From a bacterium (GTDB taxonomy: Bacteria > Pseudomonadota > Gammaproteobacteria > Nevskiales > OUC007): 45,023 nucleotides of DNA. The translations under genes and the position numbers were made by a program. Below the pieces are notes generated by a model. The model had not been told where the DNA came from, searched no databases, and saw only the letters and a program-made list of their open reading frames with translations. The stretch spans positions 1-45,023 of the forward strand of contig JAAFAL010000008.1 in NCBI GenBank assembly GCA_018222345.1, given 5' to 3'. Below are positions 21,041 to 29,474 of this stretch, in pieces. Positions within the stretch are counted from its first letter, which is position 1; each line of letters starts with the position of its first letter.

Positions 21041-21826
21041 ATGAACGACACAAGCAGTTCGCAATCAGTGTCCGTAGTGGTCGAAGACGGTGTATTGATC
21101 GTGGTCATTGATCGCCCGGCCAAGCGCAATTGCGTGGATGGCCCGACAGCGACCTTGCTGGCCGACGCATTTCGCCGCTTTGAAGCCGATGAGCGCTTGC
21201 ATTGCGCGGTGCTCACTGGTGCTGGCGAGCATTTCTGTGCCGGCGCCGACCTGGGCGCAGTGGCCGGTGGCGCAGGCGCTAACCGCATTGCGCCAGACGG
21301 CGATGGCCCGATGGGGCCAACGCGCATGCAATTGTCCAAACCCGTTATCGCTGCAGTGAGTGGATATTGCGTCGCTGGCGGTTTGGAACTGGCCGCTTGG
21401 TGCGACTTGCGTGTGGCCGATGAGACCGCGATTTTCGGGGTGTTCTGCCGCCGGTTTGGCGTGCCCCTGATCGACGGCGGCACTGTGCGTTTGCCCAGGC
21501 TGGTTGGCGCCAGCCATGCCATGGACATGATTTTGACCGGCCGGCCGGTGGATGCCGACGAGGCCAAGGCCATGGGCCTGGTCAACCGCTTGGTGCCGGC
21601 TGGCCAGGCCTTGCAGGCGGCAAAAACGCTGGCCGCGGAGCTGGGCAAGTTTCCGCAAACGTGCATGCGGGGTGATCGGGCCAGTGCGCGGCAGCAATGG
21701 GCGCTGTCGGAGGCTGATGCCATCGATATGGAATTCACCCACGGCATGCGCACCTTACAATCAGGCGAAACCGTCAGCGGCGCCGAGCGCTTCACGCGCG
21801 GGCAAGGCCGTCATGGCGAGTTTTGA
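21041..21826 (+). CDS. Crotonase / enoyl-CoA hydratase family protein
   Basis: 261 residues with the crotonase fold: oxyanion-hole segments HFCAGADLG (about 64-72) and VSGYCVAGGLELAAWCDLRV. The first catalytic glutamate is present (Glu116), but the position of the second glutamate of classic hydratases is Cys136 (IFGVFCRRFGVP), so it may not be a simple hydratase; isomerase, hydrolase or decarboxylase activity on an acyl-CoA is possible. It opens a same-strand run of acyl-CoA genes. Confidence 0.85.
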   Translation: MNDTSSSQSVSVVVEDGVLIVVIDRPAKRNCVDGPTATLLADAFRRFEADERLHCAVLTGAGEHFCAGADLGAVAGGAGANRIAPDGDGPMGPTRMQLSKPVIAAVSGYCVAGGLELAAWCDLRVADETAIFGVFCRRFGVPLIDGGTVRLPRLVGASHAMDMILTGRPVDADEAKAMGLVNRLVPAGQALQAAKTLAAELGKFPQTCMRGDRASARQQWALSEADAIDMEFTHGMRTLQSGETVSGAERFTRGQGRHGEF

Positions 21827-21873
21827 TGTGGCCCATTGAGGCGCATCGCCGTGACTCTCTGTAGGACCAGCAC

Positions 21874-23583
21874 ATGACAGATATCGAAACACCTCCCGGC
21901 GAGACCCACGCCGTCAACAATGTGGCCGACGAGCTCAATGGCTACAACGCGTTTGCTAGTGACCAAGCCTTGGTCGATGCGGTAACGCGGCACGGCGGCG
22001 GGTGGGGGCGCGATGAACTGCACGCCTTCGGCGCGCGATTAGGTGCCACCGAAACCTTGCGCGACGCCCACCTGGCCAATGCTTATCCACCCAAGCTCGA
22101 AACCCACGACCGTTTTGGCCGCCGCATCGACCTGATCGAGTATCACGAGGCCTATCACCGCTTGATGCGCACATCCATGGCCGCCGGCTTGCACGGCATG
22201 CCGTGGGAGCAAGTTAATAAACCCGGCGCGCATGTGGTGCGCGGCGCCATGACCAGCATGATGGCGCAGGTCGAGGCCGGCCACGGCTGTCCGATCACCA
22301 TGACCTTTGCATCCATCCCCAGCTTGCGCCACCGGCCGGAGCTTGCCACGCGCCTGGAGGCCAAGGTGCTGCATCGCGACTACGACCCCAGCAACCGGCC
22401 GATGGCCGACAAGGCCAGCATCACCGTTGGCATGGGCATGACCGAAAAGCAGGGCGGCTCGGATGTACGCGCCAACACCACGCAAGCGACGGCGCTACCA
22501 GGCAACGATGGCTTGTATGCGCTGACCGGGCACAAGTGGTTTTTGTCGGCACCGATGTGTGATCTGTTCCTGATGTTGGCGCAAACACCTGAGGGTCTGA
22601 GCTGCTTTGCGGTGCCGCGCTGGCGCGACGATGGCAGCAAAAACCCGCTGCAAATCATTCGGCTGAAAGACAAGATGGGCAACCGCTCGAATGCGTCCAG
22701 CGAGGTCGAGCTGCGCGATGCGCATGGCTGGATCATCGGCGAGCCCGGCCGCGGCGTGGCGACGATTATCGAGATGGTCAGCCTGACGCGCTTTGATTGC
22801 ATGGGTGGCTCGGCGGGCAACATGCGCGCCGGCGTGGCCAATGCGATTCACCACTGCAAACAGCGCAGCGCGTTTGGCGCATCGCTGATTCAGCAACCGC
22901 TGATGCGAAATGTGCTGGCCGACCTGGCATTGGAATATGAAGCCGCGATTGCTTTTCACGCCCGCATGGCAGCAGCGCTGGATGCGCGGGATCAGTCTGA
23001 CGACGACCGCGAGCTGGCACGTTTGTGTACGGCGCTGGGCAAATATTGGGTGTGCAAGCGTGCGCCGCGCCACGCCTACGAGGTGATGGAGTGCATCGGT
23101 GGCAGCGGCGTGATGGAAAATTCCATTTTCCCGCGCCTGTATCGCGAGGCGGTAATCAATCCCATCTGGGAAGGCAGCGGCAATGTGCAGTGCCTGGATG
23201 TGCTGCGGGCAATCAGCCGGCAACCGACGGTGATTGACGCCTACCTGGCGGCCTTGCAAAAAACCGCTGGTGGTCACGATGCGTTTGACCGCGGCGTGCA
23301 GGCGGTCAAGCAATCCCTGGGCGCGCTCGCAGGCGCCGACATGCAAACCCAGCAATTTGCTGCCCGGCGCCTGGTTGAGCAAATGGCAGTGCTGTTCCAG
23401 GCCAGCCTGCTGATCCAGCACGCGCCCCAAACAGTGGCCGACGCCTGGTGCGGCAGCCGCTTGGCAGGCGATGGCTTGAGCCAATATGGCACCTTGGCCG
23501 ACAACCATGCCGTCGAGACGCTGCTGCAGCGTGCCGACCCGGCCACTGAAGCCGACCTGCCGGCGCAAACCGCCGCAGCCTGA
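21874..23583 (+). CDS. AidB-like acyl-CoA dehydrogenase
   Basis: 569 residues. FAD/acyl-CoA dehydrogenase signature MTEKQGGSDVRANT lies in the middle domain, and the C-terminal helical domain has YEVMECIGGSGVMENS and WEGSGNVQCLDVLRA, the hallmark of the AidB subgroup (isovaleryl-CoA dehydrogenase-like, about 540 residues). E. coli AidB is linked to the alkylation response, but AidB-like proteins in lipid gene sets are usually called acyl-CoA dehydrogenases. The neighbours here favour lipid or branched acyl metabolism. It lies 47 bases after the crotonase gene, so probably one transcript. Confidence 0.88.
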   Translation: MTDIETPPGETHAVNNVADELNGYNAFASDQALVDAVTRHGGGWGRDELHAFGARLGATETLRDAHLANAYPPKLETHDRFGRRIDLIEYHEAYHRLMRTSMAAGLHGMPWEQVNKPGAHVVRGAMTSMMAQVEAGHGCPITMTFASIPSLRHRPELATRLEAKVLHRDYDPSNRPMADKASITVGMGMTEKQGGSDVRANTTQATALPGNDGLYALTGHKWFLSAPMCDLFLMLAQTPEGLSCFAVPRWRDDGSKNPLQIIRLKDKMGNRSNASSEVELRDAHGWIIGEPGRGVATIIEMVSLTRFDCMGGSAGNMRAGVANAIHHCKQRSAFGASLIQQPLMRNVLADLALEYEAAIAFHARMAAALDARDQSDDDRELARLCTALGKYWVCKRAPRHAYEVMECIGGSGVMENSIFPRLYREAVINPIWEGSGNVQCLDVLRAISRQPTVIDAYLAALQKTAGGHDAFDRGVQAVKQSLGALAGADMQTQQFAARRLVEQMAVLFQASLLIQHAPQTVADAWCGSRLAGDGLSQYGTLADNHAVETLLQRADPATEADLPAQTAAA

Positions 23584-23641
23584 ACCAACCACTGCGTGCG
23601 GACGGTCCGTGACCGGCGCGTGCATATCTGTTAATTTTAAT

Positions 23642-23655
23642 TGAACAATCGTTCA
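23642..23655. promoter_or_regulatory. TetR-type operator candidate upstream of the monooxygenase
   Basis: TGAAC-AATC-GTTCA: perfect 5-bp arms around four bases, 25 bases before the monooxygenase start and within an AT-rich patch (TTAATTTTAATTG). The shape resembles operators of TetR-family repressors of lipid genes. No regulator gene lies in the window. Confidence 0.45.
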
Positions 23656-23680
23656 TTGCGCGCGGGCGCAGGAGACACAC

Positions 23681-25141
23681 GTGAGCAGCGAGCACTTTGA
23701 CGTCATCGTTGTCGGCGCCGGCCTGTCGGGCATCGGCATGGCCTGCCACTTGGCGCGCGACTGCCCCGACAAGCGCGTGGGTATTCTTGAGCGCCGCGAG
23801 GCCATCGGCGGCACCTGGGACCTGTTCCGTTACCCGGGCATCCGCTCCGACTCCGACATGTTCAGTTTCGGTTACAACTTCCGTCCCTGGGGCGGCCTGC
23901 AAGTGCTCGCCGACGGCCCGTCGATCAAGCAATACGTGCAGGATACGGCGGCTGAGTACGGCGTCGAGAAGAACATTCGTTTCGGCCAGCACATCACCCG
24001 CGCCGACTGGTCGAGTGATGACGCGCGATGGACGCTGACTGCCACCGACGCGGCGGGCGAAAACGCCAGGCAGTTCACCAGCCAGTTCATCATTTTGTGC
24101 ACCGGCTACTACAACTACGACACTGGCCACCGCCCGCAATTTGACGGCGAGGCCGACTTTGGCGGGCAGATTATTCACCCTCAACATTGGCCCGACAAGC
24201 TGGACTACGCGGGCAAGCGGGTTGTGGTGATCGGTAGCGGTGCAACTGCGGTGACCGTGGTGCCGGCCATGGCCGAAAAAGCCGCGCATGTGACCATGCT
24301 GCAGCGCTCGCCCAGTTATATCTTCAGCGTGCCGGCCTTCGACACGCTGTCGAAAGTGCTCAACTGGTTCCTGCCATCGCGCTGGGTGCACGGCCTGGCG
24401 CGCTGGCGCAACATTTTGCTGCAGCGCTGGATTTACAAAGCGGCGCGGCGATGGCCGGACAAGGTGCGCAACATGTTGCTGAGCGGCGTGCGCAAGCGCC
24501 TGGACGACCCCGCGCAGATGCGCCATTTCAAGCCAGACTACAAACCCTGGGACGAGCGCTTGTGCGCGGTGCCGGACGGCAACCTGTTTGACGCCATCAA
24601 TGCTGGCACTGCCTCCGTGGTCACCGACCACATCGAGCGCTTTACGCCTGACGGCATTTTGCTCAAATCTGGTGAGCACATTGCCGCCGACATCATTGTC
24701 ACCGCCACAGGCCTCGACCTGCAGCTAATGGGCGGCATGGACATGGCTATCGACGGCGAGACGCGGCCGGTCAACTCGGTGATGACCTACAAGAGCGTGC
24801 TGATCCAGGACGTGCCCAACATGGGTTACGTGTTTGGCTACACCAACGCGCCATGGACGCTCAAGGTCGACATTGCGGCTGGCTACTTGTGCCGGCTGCT
24901 GAATCACATGGATCGCAAGGGCGTCGATGTGTTCGTGCCGCGCGACGACGGCGACAACGTGTCACCACATTCTGTAATGCAGACGCTGCAGTCGGGTTAT
25001 GTTCAGCGCGCCCAGGATCGCCTTCCGCGACAAGGCAAGGCCTTGCCATGGAAGGTGCTAGACCACTATGAGCAGGACAAGCAAATGCTGCTCAAGGCGC
25101 CGGTTGACGATGGTGTGCTGCAGTTCGAGCGCGCGGCATGA
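23681..25141 (+). CDS. Flavin-binding monooxygenase, Baeyer-Villiger type
   Basis: 486 residues. The N-terminal FAD Rossmann motif is GAGLSG (12-17) and the second, NADPH, Rossmann motif is GSGATA (185-190). Between them, 160-170 reads FGGQIIHPQHW, which fits the Baeyer-Villiger fingerprint FxGxxxHxxxW exactly. It resembles the EthA/AlmA-like group that oxidises ketones or long alkyl chains; the substrate is unknown. GTG start with GGAG seven bases upstream. It ends in an ATGA overlap with the di-iron gene. Confidence 0.9.
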   Translation: MSSEHFDVIVVGAGLSGIGMACHLARDCPDKRVGILERREAIGGTWDLFRYPGIRSDSDMFSFGYNFRPWGGLQVLADGPSIKQYVQDTAAEYGVEKNIRFGQHITRADWSSDDARWTLTATDAAGENARQFTSQFIILCTGYYNYDTGHRPQFDGEADFGGQIIHPQHWPDKLDYAGKRVVVIGSGATAVTVVPAMAEKAAHVTMLQRSPSYIFSVPAFDTLSKVLNWFLPSRWVHGLARWRNILLQRWIYKAARRWPDKVRNMLLSGVRKRLDDPAQMRHFKPDYKPWDERLCAVPDGNLFDAINAGTASVVTDHIERFTPDGILLKSGEHIAADIIVTATGLDLQLMGGMDMAIDGETRPVNSVMTYKSVLIQDVPNMGYVFGYTNAPWTLKVDIAAGYLCRLLNHMDRKGVDVFVPRDDGDNVSPHSVMQTLQSGYVQRAQDRLPRQGKALPWKVLDHYEQDKQMLLKAPVDDGVLQFERAA

Positions 25142-26031
25142 CGGCCGCTGACAACATCCAGCCGCAGCCCCGCCCGCGCCTGCCGCGTGGTGATCGGCTA
25201 TATGAAACGCCGCCGATTGCCTGGCCGACGATGGGTGTATTCATCGGCGCATTAATTCTGTGGAGCTTGGTCACTTGGGGTGCCGTCGCGCGGGGCTGGT
25301 CGGTGTGGTGGGTGGTCCCCGTCAATGCGTTTTGCATCTATGGCCTGTTCACGGTGCTGCACGACGGCGTACACCGCAGCGTGGCGCGCGGGTATCCACG
25401 GCTTAACGAGCTTGTTGCGACGATTGCCGGGCTTTGCCTGACGCCGGTCGGCACGGCGGCAGTATTCCGCTACGCGCATCTCAAGCACCACCGTACGACC
25501 AATGAGCCGGGCGTTGATCCCGACATGTGGAGCGGCATCGGTTCGCGTTGGAGCCTGCCACTGCAGTGGGCCACGGCTGATCTTGGTTACGCCGTGCACG
25601 TCTACAAGCACCGAGACGAGATTGATCGCAAGGTTGTGGCCGGCGCCGTGCTGAGCAGCATGGTGATTTTGGGCGCGTACACCGCAAGTTGGTGGGTTGG
25701 TGTCGGTGTCGAGGCCACGCTGTACTGGTTGTTGCCGTCGCGGCTGGCTATTTTCTGGTTGGCTTTTGCGTTTAATTTTTTGCCGCATCATCCACACACC
25801 GCGCTGCAGTCGCACAACCCCTATGCGGCAACCAACGTCAGGCTGGGCGGCGAGCCGCTGGCAACCGGATTGATGTTCTACCAGAACTACCACTTGGTGC
25901 ATCACCTGTTTCCGGGCTTGCCGTTCTACCGTTACGTGCGCATCTGGCGGCGTAATGCCAGCGATTGGGCAGCGCGCGGCGCGCCGGTGACGCGTTGGAC
26001 CGCCTTGGAAGCGCAGGACGCGCCGCGGTAG
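25138..26031 (+). CDS. Membrane di-iron fatty-acid desaturase/hydroxylase-like protein
   Basis: 297 residues with four to six membrane helices and the histidine boxes of the membrane di-iron superfamily: HDGVH (75-79), HLKHH (114-118), HHPHT (217-221) and HLVHH (252-256). The pattern fits the fatty-acid desaturase/CrtR-type carotene hydroxylase group; the exact reaction cannot be read from sequence. Translation is coupled to the monooxygenase by an ATGA overlap, suggesting that both act on the same hydrophobic substrate or as consecutive steps. Confidence 0.8.
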   Translation: MTAADNIQPQPRPRLPRGDRLYETPPIAWPTMGVFIGALILWSLVTWGAVARGWSVWWVVPVNAFCIYGLFTVLHDGVHRSVARGYPRLNELVATIAGLCLTPVGTAAVFRYAHLKHHRTTNEPGVDPDMWSGIGSRWSLPLQWATADLGYAVHVYKHRDEIDRKVVAGAVLSSMVILGAYTASWWVGVGVEATLYWLLPSRLAIFWLAFAFNFLPHHPHTALQSHNPYAATNVRLGGEPLATGLMFYQNYHLVHHLFPGLPFYRYVRIWRRNASDWAARGAPVTRWTALEAQDAPR

Positions 26032-26042
26032 CATGCGCCTCC

Positions 26043-26059
26043 GGCTCGGTCACCGAGCC
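26043..26059 (+). terminator. Terminator-like hairpin after the di-iron gene
   Basis: Perfect 7-bp stem GGCTCGG / CCGAGCC with loop TCA, 11 bases after the stop codon. No T tract. It probably closes the monooxygenase-di-iron transcript. Confidence 0.45.
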
Positions 26060-26106
26060 TCAGCACAACCAGTCAACAATATTTAATTTGCGTCGCAGGA
26101 GTCTCG

Positions 26107-27261
26107 ATGTCTGACACACCCACCGCCGGCTTCAAGGCCAAGAAATCTGTCGCCCTGAGTGGCGTCGCCGCGGGCAACACGGCGCTATGCACGGTTGGCC
26201 GCTCCGGCAATGATTTGCATTACCGCGGCTACAACATCCTCGACCTCGCCGAAACCTGCGAGTTCGAAGAAATCGCTTACCTGCTCGTCCACGGCAAGTT
26301 GCCCACACGGGCCGAACTGGATGGTTACAAAGCCAAGCTCAAGGCCCTGCGTGGCCTGCCAGCAGCAGTCAAGACCGCGTTGGAAGCAACGCCTGCTGCA
26401 GCCCACCCCATGGATGTGCTGCGCACGGGCGTGTCGGTGCTGGGCACCGTATTGCCGGAAAAAGAAGACCACAATGCACCCGGTGCGCGCGATATTGCCG
26501 ACCGGCTGCTGGCCTGCCAGGGCAGCATGTTGCTGTACTGGTACCACTACGCTGTCAACGGCAAGCGCATCGACGTGGAAACCGACGACGACAGCATTGG
26601 TGGCCACTTCCTGCATTTGCTACACGGGCAAACGCCCTGCGAAAGCTGGGTGCGCGCCATGCACACCAGCCTGATCCTGTATGCCGAGCATGAGTTCAAC
26701 GCCTCCACGTTCACGTCGCGCGTTGTTACCGGCACCGGGTCGGACGTTTACAGCGCCATGTGCGGCGCGATCGGTGCGCTGCGCGGCCCCAAGCACGGCG
26801 GCGCCAACGAAGTGGCGTTCGAGATTCAAAAACGCTACGACAGCCCCGACGAGGCCGAGGCCGACATCAAGGCCCGCGTCGAAGCCAAGGAAAAGATCAT
26901 CGGCTTCGGCCATCCGGTTTACACCACCGGCGATCCGCGCAACGACGTCATCAAAAAGGTCGCCAAACAGCTCAGCGAAGAGGCCGGCAGCACCAAGATG
27001 TATGACATCGCCGAACGCCTGGAAACGGTCATGTGGGACATCAAGAAGATGTTCCCCAACCTGGATTGGTTTAGCGCCGTCAGCTACCACATGATGGGCG
27101 TGCCGACGGCGATGTTCACGCCGCTGTTTGTCATCAGCCGGGCATCAGGCTGGGGTGCACACATCATCGAGCAGCGTATCGATGGCAAGATCATCCGACC
27201 GAGCGCCGAGTACACCGGGCCAGAGAATCAGGCTTTTGTGCCCATTGGCCAGCGCAGTTAG
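26107..27261 (+). CDS. prpC: 2-methylcitrate synthase (PrpC-like)
   Basis: Condenses propionyl-CoA with oxaloacetate in the methylcitrate cycle. It has 384 residues, the short citrate-synthase type. The catalytic triad is visible as His195 ([10 protein letters not shown]), His269 (GFGHPVY) and Asp322 (NLDWFSAV); [16 protein letters not shown] is typical of PrpC over GltA. GGAG upstream of the ATG. prpB, prpD/acnD and prpR are not next to it, so the rest of the cycle must be elsewhere or this enzyme serves the propionyl-CoA made by the neighbouring lipid genes. A minor citrate synthase role remains possible. Confidence 0.85.
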   Translation: MSDTPTAGFKAKKSVALSGVAAGNTALCTVGRSGNDLHYRGYNILDLAETCEFEEIAYLLVHGKLPTRAELDGYKAKLKALRGLPAAVKTALEATPAAAHPMDVLRTGVSVLGTVLPEKEDHNAPGARDIADRLLACQGSMLLYWYHYAVNGKRIDVETDDDSIGGHFLHLLHGQTPCESWVRAMHTSLILYAEHEFNASTFTSRVVTGTGSDVYSAMCGAIGALRGPKHGGANEVAFEIQKRYDSPDEAEADIKARVEAKEKIIGFGHPVYTTGDPRNDVIKKVAKQLSEEAGSTKMYDIAERLETVMWDIKKMFPNLDWFSAVSYHMMGVPTAMFTPLFVISRASGWGAHIIEQRIDGKIIRPSAEYTGPENQAFVPIGQRS

Positions 27262-27271
27262 TGCTGGCTTG

Positions 27272-27299
27272 GCCCGCGGCCCATTTGACGGCCGCGGGC
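27272..27299 (+). terminator. Strong GC hairpin after prpC
   Basis: Perfect 10-bp stem GCCCGCGGCC / GGCCGCGGGC with an eight-base loop, 10 bases after the prpC stop. AAAA rather than T follows on this strand, so termination would not be of the classic intrinsic type. Confidence 0.45.
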
Positions 27300-27372
27300 A
27301 AAACGCCAACACTGGCGGCCCGCCGATGGCGGTAGTAAAACGATAACGATTCAAGGGAGACAGGAGCCTGCC

Positions 27373-29145
27373 ATGAGCAAGACCGTATTCGGTGTGTTTA
27401 ACGCCACCGTGGATAAACACCCAGACGCCATCGCACTCAACACAAAACGCGACGGTCAATGGCAGGGCGTGACTTGGCAGCAATACCGCGACACCGCCCG
27501 CAAGGCTGCCCGTGGGATGATGGCACTCGGGCTGCAGCCCAAGGAAGGCGTCGGCATCCTCGCAGGCAACAGCGAGGAGTGGCTGTTCAGCTACATGGCT
27601 AGTGTGGCTTGTGGCGCGGTACCCGCCGGCCTTTACACGACCTCGTCTGCCGACCAGGCTCACTACGTGCTGGAACACAGCGATTCGACTATTGCCATCG
27701 TCGATACCCAAGAACAACTCGACAAGGTGCTCGCAGTGCGCGACCGCCTGCCCAAGCTCAAGGCGATCGTCGCCACGCACACCACGTCGGACGCCGACGG
27801 TGTGCTGACCTGGGACGAATTGCTGGCCAAAGGGGATGCGGTTGACGACGCCGACCTGCAGGCGCGGATCGACGCCCAATCCACCGACGACATCGCCACG
27901 CTGATCTACACCAGCGGTACCACGGGCAATCCCAAGGGTGTGATGATGAGCCATCGCAACCTCACCTGGGTGGGTGTTGCGGCGGCCGACAGCTTTGACA
28001 TGGATGCTGGCAACGACCTGATCAGCTATTTGCCGCTGTGTCACATCGCCGAGCAGAACCTGTCCATTCACTGCGCCATTGGCATGGGCACGACCATTTG
28101 GTTTGCCGAGTCCATCGACAAACTCGGCGACAACCTCAAAGACGTGCGGCCGCACATCTTCCTTGCAGTGCCGCGCGTGTGGGAAAAGATTCAAGCAAAG
28201 ATTGCAGCCGGCATGGCCGACGCCACCGGCATCAAGAAAAAGCTGCTCGACTGGGCCACCGGCGTGGGCCGCCAGTACGCCGACAACCTGGAGGCGGGCA
28301 AGGGCAAGCCAGCGCTGTACGGCTTGGCCGACAAGCTGGTGTTTTCCAAAGCGCAGGCTGCACTTGGGCTGGATCGTTGCACCTATGCAGCCACCGGCGC
28401 AGCGCCGATTTCGCAGGGCACGCTCGACTTCTTCGCCGGGCTCGGCATCATCATCCACGAGCTGTATGGCCAGTCTGAAACTACTGGTGCCGGTACCATG
28501 ATGCAGCCCGGCAAGATTCGCCGCGGCACCATCGGCCAAGCCTATCCTGGCACCGAAGTACGCATTGCCGAGGACGGTGAGATCATGCTGCGCGGCGAGT
28601 ACGTGTCGCCCGGCTACCACAAGAACCCCGAGGCCACCGCCGACACCTTCACCAAAGATGGTTGGGTGCACACCGGTGATGTCGGCGAAATCGACGGCGA
28701 TGGCTTCGTCAAGATCACCGACCGAAAGAAGGAACTCATTATTACCGCGGGTGGCGAGAACATCAGCCCGTCGGCGCTAGAAGCCGAGTTGATGAGCATC
28801 CCCGGGGTTAGCCAGGTGGCTGCGATCGGCGACAAGCGCAAGTTCGTCAGCGCGCTGTTCACGCTAGACCCTGAAACCTTCCCGGCTGCCAAGAAGGCCT
28901 CCGGAACATCCGCCACCACGCCACGCGAGGCCGCCAAGGACGACACCTTCAATAAATGGTTTGAAGGTCAGATCGCCGAGGTCAACAAGCGCTTTGCCCG
29001 CGTCCAGACGATCAAGAAATTCACCATCCTGCCCGAGGACTTCTCGGTCGATGGCGGTGAATTGACGCCGACGATGAAGAAAAAGCGACGCGTGATTCAC
29101 GACAAGTACGAATCACAAATCGAGGATATGTACGCGGGCACGTGA
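27373..29145 (+). CDS. Long-chain acyl-CoA synthetase, bubblegum type
   Basis: Activates fatty acids to acyl-CoA through an acyl-AMP intermediate. It has 590 residues. P-loop-like AMP motif is IYTSGTTGNPKGVMMSH, then YGQSETTG, WVHTGDVGEIDGDGF, the hinge DRKKELIITAGGENISP and a C-terminal Lys-rich segment (LTPTMKKKRRVI) with the catalytic lysine. The long C-terminal insert and overall pattern fit the ACSBG subgroup rather than FadD. GGGAG upstream of the ATG at 27373. The neighbouring deacylase-like gene could supply its fatty acid. Confidence 0.9.
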   Translation: MSKTVFGVFNATVDKHPDAIALNTKRDGQWQGVTWQQYRDTARKAARGMMALGLQPKEGVGILAGNSEEWLFSYMASVACGAVPAGLYTTSSADQAHYVLEHSDSTIAIVDTQEQLDKVLAVRDRLPKLKAIVATHTTSDADGVLTWDELLAKGDAVDDADLQARIDAQSTDDIATLIYTSGTTGNPKGVMMSHRNLTWVGVAAADSFDMDAGNDLISYLPLCHIAEQNLSIHCAIGMGTTIWFAESIDKLGDNLKDVRPHIFLAVPRVWEKIQAKIAAGMADATGIKKKLLDWATGVGRQYADNLEAGKGKPALYGLADKLVFSKAQAALGLDRCTYAATGAAPISQGTLDFFAGLGIIIHELYGQSETTGAGTMMQPGKIRRGTIGQAYPGTEVRIAEDGEIMLRGEYVSPGYHKNPEATADTFTKDGWVHTGDVGEIDGDGFVKITDRKKELIITAGGENISPSALEAELMSIPGVSQVAAIGDKRKFVSALFTLDPETFPAAKKASGTSATTPREAAKDDTFNKWFEGQIAEVNKRFARVQTIKKFTILPEDFSVDGGELTPTMKKKRRVIHDKYESQIEDMYAGT

Positions 29146-29170
29146 GCCGTCGTAGCACGACCAGCCCAAA

Positions 29171-29260
29171 CTCCCCCTCACCCCGGCCCTCTCCCCAAAG
29201 GAGAGGGGGATAATCCCTTCTCCCAATGGGAGAAGGTGCCTGAAAGGCGGATGAGGGGAG
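29171..29260. repeat. Branched extragenic inverted repeat
   Basis: In the 329-base gap after the acyl-CoA synthetase gene. Outer arms CTCCCCCTCA / TGAGGGGAG (one bulge) enclose two hairpins: CCCTCTCC / GGAGAGGG (29187-29207, five-base loop) and CCTTCTCCC / GGGAGAAGG (29216-29236, three-base loop, perfect 9 bp). The C-rich/G-rich design is of a kind often seen between genes in proteobacteria. The rest of the gap holds a terminator at 29378-29407; I see nothing else in 29261-29377. Confidence 0.75.
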
Positions 29261-29377
29261 ATTTGGCGTCGCACGCCCGCCAGGGGTGGAGGGCCGGATC
29301 GCATATCAAGTGGTGAGCATTCAATGGACGCCATCGATGTGGAGTGGTCAGCGGGTATCGTCGCTAGGTTCTTGATG

Positions 29378-29407
29378 TGACCCACGGCCCGTTGTTGGGT
29401 CATTTTT
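29378..29407 (+). terminator. Rho-independent terminator
   Basis: Stem TGACCCA / TGGGTCA with an 11-base GC-rich loop, followed directly by TTTTT. It is the best intrinsic terminator in the window. It probably ends transcription from the acyl-CoA synthetase gene, 230 bases upstream, and insulates the amidohydrolase gene that starts 68 bases later. Confidence 0.7.
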
Positions 29408-29474
29408 ACGCTGGCGGCTGACGCTGCCGCTGAGTAATGTGCGTGAATACACCACCGTATTGCGGAGACAAATC

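Noticed and set aside
23306-24679. Minus-strand open frame of 457 codons opposite the monooxygenase
   Set aside because: Antisense shadow spanning two genes and the intergenic operator; no protein features.
27145-28671. Minus-strand open frame of 508 codons opposite prpC and the acyl-CoA synthetase gene
   Set aside because: Mirror frame of well-supported enzymes; crosses their intergenic hairpin and has no recognisable domain.
29439-29474. Upstream start for the amidohydrolase
   Set aside because: No ribosome site, and the 12 extra residues are unlike the family; GGAG precedes the ATG at 29475.
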